From SG8-32-3 sp964514055 (GTDB lineage: Archaea; Thermoproteota; Bathyarchaeia; Bathyarchaeales; Bathycorpusculaceae): a stretch of 49,670 bases of DNA. How positions within the stretch are numbered: position 1 is the stretch's first letter; each line of letters starts with the position of its first letter. Position numbers and translations under genes: made by a program. The notes beneath the pieces were generated by a model. That model ran no database searches and was not told the DNA's origin. It worked only from the letters and a program-made list of their open reading frames with translations. The stretch lies in contig CAZEPB010000013.1 in the NCBI GenBank assembly GCA_964514055.1, forward strand, positions 1 to 49,670. Reading direction: 5' to 3'. Below, one piece after another: positions 9,427-17,378 of this stretch.

Positions 9427-10692
9427 TTGAAAAATATTTATCAAAGGTTCGAGTTAGACAGTAGTATGAAAATTAATAACTTATCAAGTTACGCGCGAAT
9501 TGTTGGGAAGCCAGAGCTAGATAAAATTCACGCTGAAGCTAAGAAACTATCAGGGAAACACATTACTTGTATTAACTCTACTTATCAAGGAGGCGGAGTT
9601 GCAGAGATTCTCAATAGCTTAGTGCCCTTGTTCGACCAAGTTGGGGTAGATTTTGGCTGGCGGATTTTGCATGGTACTCCCGATTTCTTCACCATAACCA
9701 AGAAGTTCCATAATGGGCTTCAAGGAAACAAAATCAATCTTTCCCAAAGAAAAAAGGACATTTACTACGAAACCAACAGAAGATTTTCCACTTTTACACA
9801 TATCGATCACGATTTAGTCATCATACATGACCCCCAACCATTACCGTTAATCACGTTTTACAAGAAGACCCAACCTTGGATATTTCGATGTCACATTGAC
9901 ATTTCCCACCCTAACAAAGAAGTTTGGAACTACCTACAAGGTTTCATCCAGAAATACGACCACTTCGTAGTTTCACTACCAGAATACAAAAAGGATGACC
10001 TTAATATCCCTCAGAGTGTTATCCACCCTGCCATAGACCCACTGACCGCAAAAAACAAACCTGTTTCCGAAACCAAGATCTCCAAATACCTAGCCAAGTT
10101 TGGAATAGACAGAAAAAAACCCATAATCTCACAAGTCTCCAGGTTTGACCCTTGGAAAGACCCGATTGGAGTGGTGAAAATCTTTGAGCGGGTAAGGAAA
10201 AAAATGGATTGCCAGCTTGTTCTCTTGGGGCAATTTGCGACCGATGATCCTGAAGGACACAAGATACTACTATCTCTTCAAAAGAAAGTGGACAAATGCA
10301 AATTCAAAAACGACATAAAACTGCTTGTAGTAGATAACGCGTTCTTAGTCAACTGTTTGCAGAGAGCCTCATGTGTTGTTATCCAAAAGTCCTTGAAAGA
10401 AGGATTCGGACTAACAGTTACCGAAGCCTTATACAAGGGGACTCCAGTCGTAGCGTCTAAGGTCGGCGGAATCCCTCTTCAAGTTATAGACGGCGAGAAC
10501 GGTTTTCTGCATAGCCCACATGACCTTAAGGGTTTCAGCGATAGCGTGATTAAGCTGTTGAAAGATGAAAAACTGAGGGCCACTATGGGAAAGGCAGGAA
10601 AAGAGCATGTGAAAAACAATTTCCTGATTACGAGGTTGATGCTTGACTGGCTGTACCTAATGAACAAGTTATTGTCTGAACATGCCAAATGA
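9427..10692 (+). CDS. treT: trehalose synthase TreT (GT4 glycosyltransferase)
   Basis: 421-residue GT-B glycosyltransferase of the TreT group, which makes trehalose from an NDP-glucose and glucose, reversibly in some archaea. Landmarks are INSTYQGGGVAEILNSLVP, the HDPQPLPL loop, WIFRCHIDISHPN and, in the C-terminal donor domain, QVSRFDPWKDP and KEGFGLTVTEALYKGTPVVASKVGG. TTG 9427 is given; ATG 9466 is an alternative. In Thermococcus a similar gene lies in the trehalose/maltose transporter operon, so the transporter just upstream fits. The fused OtsA-OtsB gene follows after about 15 bases. Confidence 0.9.
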   Translation: MKNIYQRFELDSSMKINNLSSYARIVGKPELDKIHAEAKKLSGKHITCINSTYQGGGVAEILNSLVPLFDQVGVDFGWRILHGTPDFFTITKKFHNGLQGNKINLSQRKKDIYYETNRRFSTFTHIDHDLVIIHDPQPLPLITFYKKTQPWIFRCHIDISHPNKEVWNYLQGFIQKYDHFVVSLPEYKKDDLNIPQSVIHPAIDPLTAKNKPVSETKISKYLAKFGIDRKKPIISQVSRFDPWKDPIGVVKIFERVRKKMDCQLVLLGQFATDDPEGHKILLSLQKKVDKCKFKNDIKLLVVDNAFLVNCLQRASCVVIQKSLKEGFGLTVTEALYKGTPVVASKVGGIPLQVIDGENGFLHSPHDLKGFSDSVIKLLKDEKLRATMGKAGKEHVKNNFLITRLMLDWLYLMNKLLSEHAK

Positions 10693-10707
10693 AATTGAGT
10701 TGTGATT

Positions 10708-12897
10708 ATGAATAGGCTGCTAATTGTATCGAATCGATTACCTGTGACCGTTCAGAAAAAGAAGGGAAAATTGCATTTCAACCCAAGTGTTGGAGGCTTA
10801 GCCACTGGTCTAGGTTCCTTCTATAAATCCTTCAACAGCATGTGGGTAGGTTGGTGCGGAATCCCATCAGAAAAAATCGACTCGAACGAAAAGGAAAACA
10901 TTGAAATCACATTAGAGAAAAAATTTTCTAGTCATCCAGTCTTTTTGTCAAAGAGAAACATTGAACTATATTACAGTGAGTTCTGTAACAAAACTCTGTG
11001 GCCGCTCCTTCATGGCTTCACACAGTACGTAACATATGACAAGAACTCGTGGAAAGCTTATGAAAAAGTGAACGAGATTTTCGCCAATTGCATTTTAGAA
11101 ATAGCAGAAACCGAAGACATGGTTTGGGTGCATGACTATCATTTGATGCTTCTTCCGCGTCTCCTTAGGGAAGGACACCCGAACATGACAATAGGGTTCT
11201 TTTTGCACACGCCTTTTCCGAGCTCAGACATTTTTCGTTTACTTCCATGGCGAGAAGAAATACTTCATGGTCTGTTGGAGGCAGACCTCGTAGGGTTCCA
11301 CACCTACAATTACGTGCACAATTTTCTCATGACCGTGAGCCGACTGTTAAGTCTCAATCACACGTTAGGAAAAATAATCGTTGGCGATCACCTGACGAAA
11401 GTGGATTCTTTCCCCATTGGAATCGATTACCCACGGTTTGCCCATGCAGAGACTAGACCCAAAGTTCAGGCAAGCATCAAAAAATTGAGCAGAAAATTGG
11501 GAAAAACTAGGAATATTTTGTCGATAGATCGTTTAGACTACACAAAAGGAGTACTTCACCGGCTGAAGGGTTTTGACTTTTTCCTTAACAATTATCCTGA
11601 GTACAAGGGAAAGGTTACTTTGGTGCTCGTGGCTGTTCCTTCACGTACGAAAGTTAAACGTTATCAATCTCTAAAGAGAAATGTGGACGAGCTTATAGGT
11701 AAAATCAACGGGGACCATGGCACTTTAGGCTGGACGCCTATTCAGTATATTTACCGTTCTTTGCCGTTTCACAGTTTGCTAGCGTTGTATAGGATTTCGG
11801 ACGTTGCCATGATTACGCCTTTAAGAGACGGCATGAACTTGATTGCCAAGGAGTATGTGGCAACAAAAACTGATGGTAGGGGCGTTCTGATTCTTAGCGA
11901 AATGGCGGGGGCTGTTGAAGAACTAAGAGAGGCTATAATAGTTAACCCAAATAGCATCGAAGAAATTGCGGAAGCGTTGAAGAAGGCGCTGTCCATGTCT
12001 GAAGATGAGCAGGTATGGCGGAATAGAACAATGCAGGAAAGGCTCCGCAATTACGACATCAAATTTTGGGCGCATGACTTCATGAATAGTTTGTCACAAG
12101 TTAAGAAGGAACAGAAGGAATTAAGCGCTAAAGAGGTGGGCAGTGAAATAAAAACTGAAATTATTGATGCTTACCTCAGAAGCAAGAGTCGATTGATTTT
12201 TCTAGATTATGATGGAACTCTAGTGCCGTTTGCATCTTCACCTGAAGCGGCAAAACCGGATGCTGAACTTCAAAATCTGCTGGTTTCTCTCGCTGAAGAC
12301 GTTAAGAACCAAGTTGTGATAATAAGTGGACGGAACAAAGAGTCTTTAGAAAAATTTTTTGAGGACATTAACATTGGGTTGGTGGCTGAGCATGGTGCGT
12401 GGATTAGAGATAACAGAGGCAAATGGGCGACAACAGGAGACTATAACACGGATTGGAAAGAGAAGGTGAGACCGATTCTTGACCGTTTCAAGCGTAGAAC
12501 TCCAGGTGCTTTGGTTGAAGAGAAAGATTTTTCGTTGGTGTGGCATTATCGGAGAGCAGACCCAGAATTATCTTCCGTCAGGGTTGCAGAGTTGAAGGAC
12601 ACGCTTTATTTCCTAACTGCCAATCTTAAGCTTGACGTTGCTGAAGGAAACAAAATTGTGGAAGTGAAAAACGCGGGCATAAACAAAGGTACCGCGGCTA
12701 TGAAATGGATTTCCAAGAAAAAATGGGATTTCATCTTAGCGGTCGGAGACGATGTAACAGATGAAGATCTTTTCAGAGAACTTCCAGATTTTGCGTATTC
12801 GCTTAAGGTTGGCTTGGCACCTTCGAGAGCTAAATTAAGGTTTAAAACCCAAAATGAAGTAAGACCTTTCCTGAAGAAAATGAAAAATGCAAAGTAG
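10708..12897 (+). CDS. otsAB: fused trehalose-6-phosphate synthase / phosphatase
   Basis: About 729-residue bifunctional enzyme: UDP-glucose plus glucose-6-phosphate gives trehalose-6-phosphate, which is then dephosphorylated. The N-terminal OtsA half (about residues 1-470) shows LLIVSNRLPVT, VGGLATGLG, WVHDYHLMLLPRLLR, FFLHTPFPSSD, DRLDYTKG and PLRDGMNLIAKEY. The C-terminal OtsB half is a HAD phosphatase with FLDYDGTL (nucleophile Asp codon at 12205), SGRNKESLEKFF, VAEHGAW and GDDVTDEDLF. ATG 10708 is preferred over GTG 10702. It is probably co-transcribed with treT. Having both routes side by side is notable. Confidence 0.95.
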   Translation: MNRLLIVSNRLPVTVQKKKGKLHFNPSVGGLATGLGSFYKSFNSMWVGWCGIPSEKIDSNEKENIEITLEKKFSSHPVFLSKRNIELYYSEFCNKTLWPLLHGFTQYVTYDKNSWKAYEKVNEIFANCILEIAETEDMVWVHDYHLMLLPRLLREGHPNMTIGFFLHTPFPSSDIFRLLPWREEILHGLLEADLVGFHTYNYVHNFLMTVSRLLSLNHTLGKIIVGDHLTKVDSFPIGIDYPRFAHAETRPKVQASIKKLSRKLGKTRNILSIDRLDYTKGVLHRLKGFDFFLNNYPEYKGKVTLVLVAVPSRTKVKRYQSLKRNVDELIGKINGDHGTLGWTPIQYIYRSLPFHSLLALYRISDVAMITPLRDGMNLIAKEYVATKTDGRGVLILSEMAGAVEELREAIIVNPNSIEEIAEALKKALSMSEDEQVWRNRTMQERLRNYDIKFWAHDFMNSLSQVKKEQKELSAKEVGSEIKTEIIDAYLRSKSRLIFLDYDGTLVPFASSPEAAKPDAELQNLLVSLAEDVKNQVVIISGRNKESLEKFFEDINIGLVAEHGAWIRDNRGKWATTGDYNTDWKEKVRPILDRFKRRTPGALVEEKDFSLVWHYRRADPELSSVRVAELKDTLYFLTANLKLDVAEGNKIVEVKNAGINKGTAAMKWISKKKWDFILAVGDDVTDEDLFRELPDFAYSLKVGLAPSRAKLRFKTQNEVRPFLKKMKNAK

Positions 12898-12947
12898 CTT
12901 GCGTATTCACCGCTGCAATATGAAACTGTTTGGCTTGGGGTAAGTGG

Positions 12948-13032
12948 CGCCGGGAATGGGATTCGAACCCATGCGGACCGTAAGGTCCACGGGCTCTCAA
13001 GGCCCGCGCGTTATCCACTCTGCCATCCCGGC
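12948..13032 (-). tRNA. tRNA-Ser (UGA)
   Basis: Class II tRNA with a long variable arm. The acceptor pairs GCCGGGA with TCCCGGC and the discriminator is G. The anticodon loop CUUGAGA gives UGA, the variable arm is a GGACC/GGUCC hairpin, and the T-loop is GGTTCGAATCC. CCA is encoded directly after the 3' end. The gene is compact with no intron. Confidence 0.96.
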
Positions 13033-13132
13033 ACCTCTGTCTAATGAGCTACCTGTTTATTTCTGTTTTCCGTTCCCGAAAGCAAACGCCGCTCAGTAAA
13101 GGTAATTAACCGCCAAGCCATTGGGCGTTCAT

Positions 13133-13525
13133 ATGGGAAACAACCTGACAGTTTCTATTAGTGCTGAGTTGCTGGACTCGATTTTTGAAGGAGCAAAAAG
13201 GCTTTACCCGAAAGAAACTTTTCTGCTTCTCCGCGGCAAAAAAAGCAAGAATGAGGTTCGCGTGTCGGAGCTTGTTGTTCCTCCCTTGGCGGTTTACGGG
13301 TACGGCTTCGCCAATCTTCCGTTTCACATGTTACCCATGGATTTTTCCATGGTCGGCACAGTGCATTCTCATCCTTCAGGAAACATAAACCCTTCAAGCG
13401 TAGACCTTAACCATTTTTTCGGGCGCGTACTCATGATAGTAGGCTTCCCCTTCGCCAGTGCACAGAACGTTGCGGTTTACGACTCGAAAGGAGAAAGGCT
13501 GCAGCTACAGGTAACTGAAGAATAA
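13133..13525 (+). CDS. JAMM/MPN+ metalloprotease-like protein
   Basis: 130-residue stand-alone MPN domain. The JAMM zinc ligands are visible: Glu28 in PKETFLLL, His78 and His80 in VHSHP, a Ser88-Ser89 pair and Asp91 (VHSHPSGNINPSSVD). An active isopeptidase or peptidase is therefore expected, of the kind that in archaea removes small ubiquitin-like (SAMP/Urm) modifiers. No such modifier gene lies nearby, so the substrate is unknown. ATG 13133 is chosen over the TTG at 13121. The next gene, on the other strand, converges 14 bases downstream. Confidence 0.88.
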   Translation: MGNNLTVSISAELLDSIFEGAKRLYPKETFLLLRGKKSKNEVRVSELVVPPLAVYGYGFANLPFHMLPMDFSMVGTVHSHPSGNINPSSVDLNHFFGRVLMIVGFPFASAQNVAVYDSKGERLQLQVTEE

Positions 13526-13539
13526 GCGAGTGCAAGCTA

Positions 13540-13899
13540 TTAACTGCCAAAGGCGCTTGCGGCTTTGTATGCTTCGATGAATTCCTTGGCGAATTTGTCA
13601 GCGTTTTTTTCTGTGCCCTTGTGCTGCTTGTCAATGGACGTGCGCAGGTGATGGTAGAATTCGTGTAGAATAACGAAGGGGTTTACAATTACGTCGCTGT
13701 TCAGCACTGATATCGTCGCGTCTTTGGGCGTGTAACAGCCAAAAGCCGTTGCCTTGCGACCTTTAGGCAAACCCACTTTCAGTTTTGGCGTGCTTACCTT
13801 GTATTTTTTCGCGAGCAGATCAAGGGCTTTTTCCGCTTGTCCATTAAGAATCAGCCATACGATTCGCGGTTTAAAGTTGCCTTGCAATGTGTGTCCCAA
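13540..13899 (-). CDS. small zincin-like putative metallopeptidase
   Basis: 119-residue protein with the HExxH zinc motif as HEFYHH (residues 79-84) at the end of a hydrophobic strand (NPFVILHEF). Downstream, TEKNADKFAKEF resembles the E..AD third-ligand helix of small SprT/IrrE-type zincins. The N-terminal 70 residues are basic and mixed. No signal peptide or membrane helix is seen, so it is cytoplasmic. The start codon is TTG. It is convergent with the JAMM gene. The function is unknown; the metallopeptidase call rests on the motif alone. Confidence 0.7.
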   Translation of the reverse strand: MGHTLQGNFKPRIVWLILNGQAEKALDLLAKKYKVSTPKLKVGLPKGRKATAFGCYTPKDATISVLNSDVIVNPFVILHEFYHHLRTSIDKQHKGTEKNADKFAKEFIEAYKAASAFGS

Positions 13900-13962
13900 C
13901 TGCTATTTTATGTAGAGCAGAAATGCGCTGTCGAAATTAAAAGTGTTTGGCTTCTTTCTGCT

Positions 13963-14271
13963 TTATATGGCTTTGACGACGACGAGAAGGTTGTTCACGA
14001 CTGCGGCTAAGAGGAGTGCCATTGCTACTATATATGCGACACGGAGCACTATACGCGCGCATCGGAATGATCGGGTGTTCTTGTCTGGAGTTCTTTGCAG
14101 CATTTTCTCTGCATTGTAGAACAGTAAGCCGATGATTATGGTTGTGGAGAGTTTTATAGCCGTAAACGCTGGCAAGCTTGTTCTGACTATGTCCGCTAGG
14201 AACGGGTTGCCTTCAACTGCTCCGAAGTAGACGATTCCGATGATTGTTGTTAACCAATCCATGGAGCCCAT
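13963..14271 (-). CDS. DUF5658-like small membrane protein
   Basis: At least 102 residues with three predicted helices and the pattern DWLTT...G..EGNPFL, which I associate with the DUF5658 membrane family. The ATG at 14271 falls inside what looks like the first helix. The frame stays open upstream to a stop at about 14346, with no ATG, GTG or TTG between. A GGAGGAGG ribosome site (about 14319-14326) sits 5-8 bases before an in-frame ATA at 14313. The true protein may therefore start there and carry 14 more hydrophobic residues. Its role is unknown. Confidence 0.72.
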   Translation of the reverse strand: MGSMDWLTTIIGIVYFGAVEGNPFLADIVRTSLPAFTAIKLSTTIIIGLLFYNAEKMLQRTPDKNTRSFRCARIVLRVAYIVAMALLLAAVVNNLLVVVKAI

Positions 14272-14313
14272 CAGAACGAGCGTTAGGCTTGGGACTGCTC
14301 GTATTCTGAGTAT

Positions 14314-14610
14314 GTTTGCCTCCTCCTTCTCCTTCTCAGGCTATTCTATATTGGGACGTGCGGATTTAAGTATTGAACTGCGAGTCACGACATATTCTCA
14401 AACCGAACTAACAAGCCAGCGCTGTAGCCTATGCCGCGAACGGCGTGCAAAACTCATAGATAACTTGAATGGCGAAAAACACAGTTTAAGCAAGGTCTCT
14501 TAATACCAGATTCCGCTGTTGGTTAACACCATTTAAAGCTGGTTCTTGACTGCGCTTTGATTGAGTAATACTTCTTAAACATTTTATAGCAGTTTGACTA
14601 AGACTAGGAC
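14314..14610. other. intergenic region between divergent genes
   Basis: No gene is seen. The left part holds a purine-rich ribosome site for the leftward membrane protein and a CTTAAAT box near 14365-14371 on the minus strand. The right part has AT-rich stretches (CATTTTATAG near 14580) that could be the TATA box for the secreted protein at 14611. The short frames across the middle have no family resemblance. Confidence 0.5.
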
Positions 14611-15456
14611 GTGAAACTAATGCGCGCAGGCGGCAGGGGTTTTCTAAAGTCGAGGAAAGCAGTGAAAATAGTCGGAACGATCTTGGTTTTATGCCTAATT
14701 TGGGTAAACGTGCATTGGATTTCCGGCTTACTTTCATCCACCTTCACCATTAGCAGCACTGGCACGATAGTTCTTCCAAATAGCACGTTCAGCACCAGTT
14801 TTGAATCAGGTGACCCAGCCAGTGAAGTTAGCTACGTAGAAGTTACACCTCCGCCAAGCTATCCACAAGACGAATACACGTGGGGAGTTGTAACTGGCTC
14901 TCAAGAGCAGGCTCACACTGGGTTATGGAGCGCCAGATGCTACAGCGTTGACGGAGGTCCATCAGGAAGATGCCGGCTCAACGTCATTGTCGAACCGACG
15001 ACGAGGCTTTATGCCCGGGCATATTTCTACATTGAATCTTGGAGCGGATACATTCAGGTCATGAGGTTTTGGAGCGATCATACTGAGGATCAACAAGAGT
15101 CTGGAGCAGGAGATTACGTTGCAAGGATTACAATTACCGCTGGTTCTATGACGCTTCAATTAGGTAAGCAAAGCACGACTTACGAAAAAGTCGCAAGCAG
15201 AAGCTTTGAAACTGGAAGATGGTATTGTATAGAGATGATGCTGGACATAGATGCAAGCGACGGAGAATTTCGTGTTTGGGTAGATGATCAAGAAGTCACA
15301 GGATTAACGTACATAGGCGACACTTACACTAATTGGTGTCATTGGATAACTGAGGTTAGAGCAGGAGTTGTGCTGTACCAACAGAACGTGGATCCGGCGA
15401 CTATTTTTGTTGACGATTATGCCGTGGACACAGCGAAAATAGGTCCTACGTCCTAA
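14611..15456 (+). CDS. secreted LamG-like beta-sandwich protein, unknown function
   Basis: 281-residue protein with an N-terminal hydrophobic segment (about residues 19-45, IVGTILVLCLIWVNVHWISG) acting as signal or anchor. A beta-rich extracellular part follows. TSFESGDPA, HTGLWSARCY, TRLYARAYFYIES, FETGRWYCIEMMLDI and EFRVWVDDQEV are the sort of strands seen in concanavalin/LamG-type carbohydrate- or ligand-binding domains. No catalytic residues can be named. GTG 14611 is given; ATG 14620 is in frame and may be the start. A small soluble protein follows after 116 bases. Confidence 0.75.
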   Translation: MKLMRAGGRGFLKSRKAVKIVGTILVLCLIWVNVHWISGLLSSTFTISSTGTIVLPNSTFSTSFESGDPASEVSYVEVTPPPSYPQDEYTWGVVTGSQEQAHTGLWSARCYSVDGGPSGRCRLNVIVEPTTRLYARAYFYIESWSGYIQVMRFWSDHTEDQQESGAGDYVARITITAGSMTLQLGKQSTTYEKVASRSFETGRWYCIEMMLDIDASDGEFRVWVDDQEVTGLTYIGDTYTNWCHWITEVRAGVVLYQQNVDPATIFVDDYAVDTAKIGPTS

Positions 15457-15572
15457 TGAGAAGTGCATCGTATTATTTGAAGCTATAACTAATGACTTTG
15501 TTATCTGCTATGCATACAAGGGAATCTTGTTGCTTGAAGAGTTTCTGATGAAATCAAAATCACGATACCAAA

Positions 15573-16244
15573 GTGAAACAGAGCAATGATTCAAATAGCA
15601 AGAACACAAAGGTTTACCAAATTAAGAGGGAAAAAGAAGTGTGGCATGAATATCCAATTCCAGCAGATTTTGACAAGCAGAAAGAAGTCATTCGAAAACT
15701 GAGGAGATGGATACAGCAACTCGAAAGTGACCAACTAATAGTCGGTTTTGCATTCAATCATTATTATCAGGATTCGCCGAACTCAAACGAGCCAGATGAA
15801 TTAAGGATTAGATTTGAATACAGCGACGAGCAAAATCGAGACATAGTAGAATCAGGACTTGAAAACGAAGTAAAGAAGCTGGTGCCCAACTACGTTCAAC
15901 AGGAGAGAAACTGGGTTTCCGATGCAACGGATGGACATGTGTTACAAGCATACGAGTTTGGAAGCAGATGCGCATTCCTTGCTTGGGAGCAAATCGAGAA
16001 CGGACGTTTTCCAGAAGATTACTTTGCTCAGGCTTCTATCTTGAAAACCGCAAGAGGGGCTGTTGCTAAACGAATACCAATGGAGTTTCAAACCCATTTC
16101 AACCACGGAGTAATGAATTCTCTCGGTATTCCCAAGACCCCTGATGAAAGAGCCATCCTAATAAAAAACCTCATGGATTCCACCAATTCGAGGACAAAAG
16201 AAGAATTGATAGACTGGTTGCAAAAAAAATGGAGTAAACATTGA
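15573..16244 (+). CDS. uncharacterised 223-residue soluble protein
   Basis: I do not recognise the family. It is charged with no membrane segment. The first half appears alpha/beta (LIVGFAFNHYYQDSPN, PDELRIRFEYSDEQN) and the second half mostly helical (HVLQAYEFGSRCAFLAWEQI, ERAILIKNLMDSTNSR). The start is GTG 15573. Codon use and composition look like a real gene. It follows the LamG-like gene in the same direction, but an operon is not shown. Confidence 0.7.
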   Translation: MKQSNDSNSKNTKVYQIKREKEVWHEYPIPADFDKQKEVIRKLRRWIQQLESDQLIVGFAFNHYYQDSPNSNEPDELRIRFEYSDEQNRDIVESGLENEVKKLVPNYVQQERNWVSDATDGHVLQAYEFGSRCAFLAWEQIENGRFPEDYFAQASILKTARGAVAKRIPMEFQTHFNHGVMNSLGIPKTPDERAILIKNLMDSTNSRTKEELIDWLQKKWSKH

Positions 16245-16357
16245 TTCGGGTTTGGAATTAAAACTTAATCCAAAATACCTTTCTTATTTGGTGTCTTATT
16301 TTCTTAAATACCAAGTTTTCTATTATATATTAAGGGAATCAATGGTGAAGGCAGAAT

Positions 16358-16471
16358 TTGATTGAGAACCAAAAAGTTACTACTTGTTATAACTGCCCAG
16401 AGTTCAACAACAAAAGAGGTTGTTGCAAGAGAGCTAGTAAATCAAAGCCATGTATCAAACTGGAACAATAA
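16358..16471 (+). CDS. candidate 37-residue Cys-rich microprotein
   Basis: Short frame beginning TTG 16358 and ending TAA 16471. It contains five cysteines in the arrangement TCYNCPEFNNKRGCC and, later, KPC, which suggests a small zinc-binding or disulfide knuckle. A strong TATA box (TTATATATTA, about 16323-16332) lies 26-30 bases upstream. It would place the transcription start almost at the TTG, a leaderless arrangement common in archaea. I know no family for it. It could still be chance; the Cys spacing and promoter position are the only support. Confidence 0.4.
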   Translation: MIENQKVTTCYNCPEFNNKRGCCKRASKSKPCIKLEQ

Positions 16472-16590
16472 GAGAACTTGTATTCATGTAGCTTTACTTT
16501 TGTGAATACCCTATCTTTGGAATTAAAATAATACCTTACACTTCACAAACATTCCAAAGAGAAGCAAATGGGGCATCTTAGAATGCAGAC

Positions 16591-16791
16591 TTAGAACTTA
16601 CTCTTGAAGACCCTAGTTACTACAACGACAGCCAGTAAGATCAGGCTTGTGGTGAATGCGTAGACAGTAAAAGTTTGTATCTGAGTTCTTAGATTTGAAG
16701 CGAGTATTGGGAAAAAAAGTAAGCCGTTAATTAACATAGCTGTGATAAAAATAGCTATTGAAAGGCTAATTAAACCACTTTCAGCCCTCAA
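16591..16791 (-). CDS. small two-helix membrane protein
   Basis: 66-residue frame with two clear hydrophobic helices (SLSIAIFITAMLINGLLFFPIL and TVYAFTTSLILLAVVVVTRVF) and a basic C-terminal tail KSKF. The ATG start is near the gene edge. No family is recognised. It is isolated in an AT-rich region between 16.2 and 17.0 kb, with nothing else convincing in the flanking 16472-16590 and 16792-17027 stretches. Confidence 0.5.
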   Translation of the reverse strand: MRAESGLISLSIAIFITAMLINGLLFFPILASNLRTQIQTFTVYAFTTSLILLAVVVVTRVFKSKF

Positions 16792-17027
16792 CTTGATGGA
16801 ACTCCCCTCTCATCATTAAATTGGAATAAGGTGACTTATTAGTGAAATTCCGAATTACACAATATTCACAAATAATTCAAAACTAAATTAAAAGTAATTT
16901 TAGATGAATTCTTTCCAGTGCAGCTATAACTTTTTTCCTTTCATGCATAATTGTAAATTAAGCTTCTTTACTACTCAGTTGTTTTCTGCCAGCCATATTT
17001 TCCAATATCTGACCAATTTTTTAGCTG

Positions 17028-17261
17028 CTATGCTTTAACAGCCATCATGGTGGTAGTTGTTGCAACTTTATTGATTGCCCTGATGCGCTTAGTTATTATA
17101 TTCTTAAGACTGCTAATGGAATCTTCTTCCACCTTTGCAACAATATCATAGAGCCCATAAACCATTTCAACTTCTTTCACGCCCTTAATCTTCTTTAATG
17201 CTTTGAACACTTTGAGCATTGATGCAGGTTCAGTAGTTATAAAAACAAAAGCCATTGGCAT
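17028..17261 (-). CDS. Lrp/AsnC-type ligand-binding (RAM) domain protein
   Basis: 77-residue stand-alone RAM domain, the small-molecule-binding half of Lrp/AsnC regulators, without the DNA-binding half. It shows MAFVFITTEPASMLKVFKAL, the KIKGVKEVEMVYGLYDIVAKVE core and a closing KVATTTTMMAV strand. Family members form ring-like oligomers and bind amino acids; stand-alone versions act as sensors or co-regulators of full-length paralogues. No partner is encoded nearby. Confidence 0.88.
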   Translation of the reverse strand: MPMAFVFITTEPASMLKVFKALKKIKGVKEVEMVYGLYDIVAKVEEDSISSLKNIITKRIRAINKVATTTTMMAVKA

Positions 17262-17378
17262 AACAATTCCTCATAATAATTATACCACTCGAAGTATTTT
17301 TCAGTGTCGCTTGCTATCAAACTTGCTGAAATTAATGCTTTTTTCACTTCACAAACATTCTAAGGTGAGTGAAAAGAA

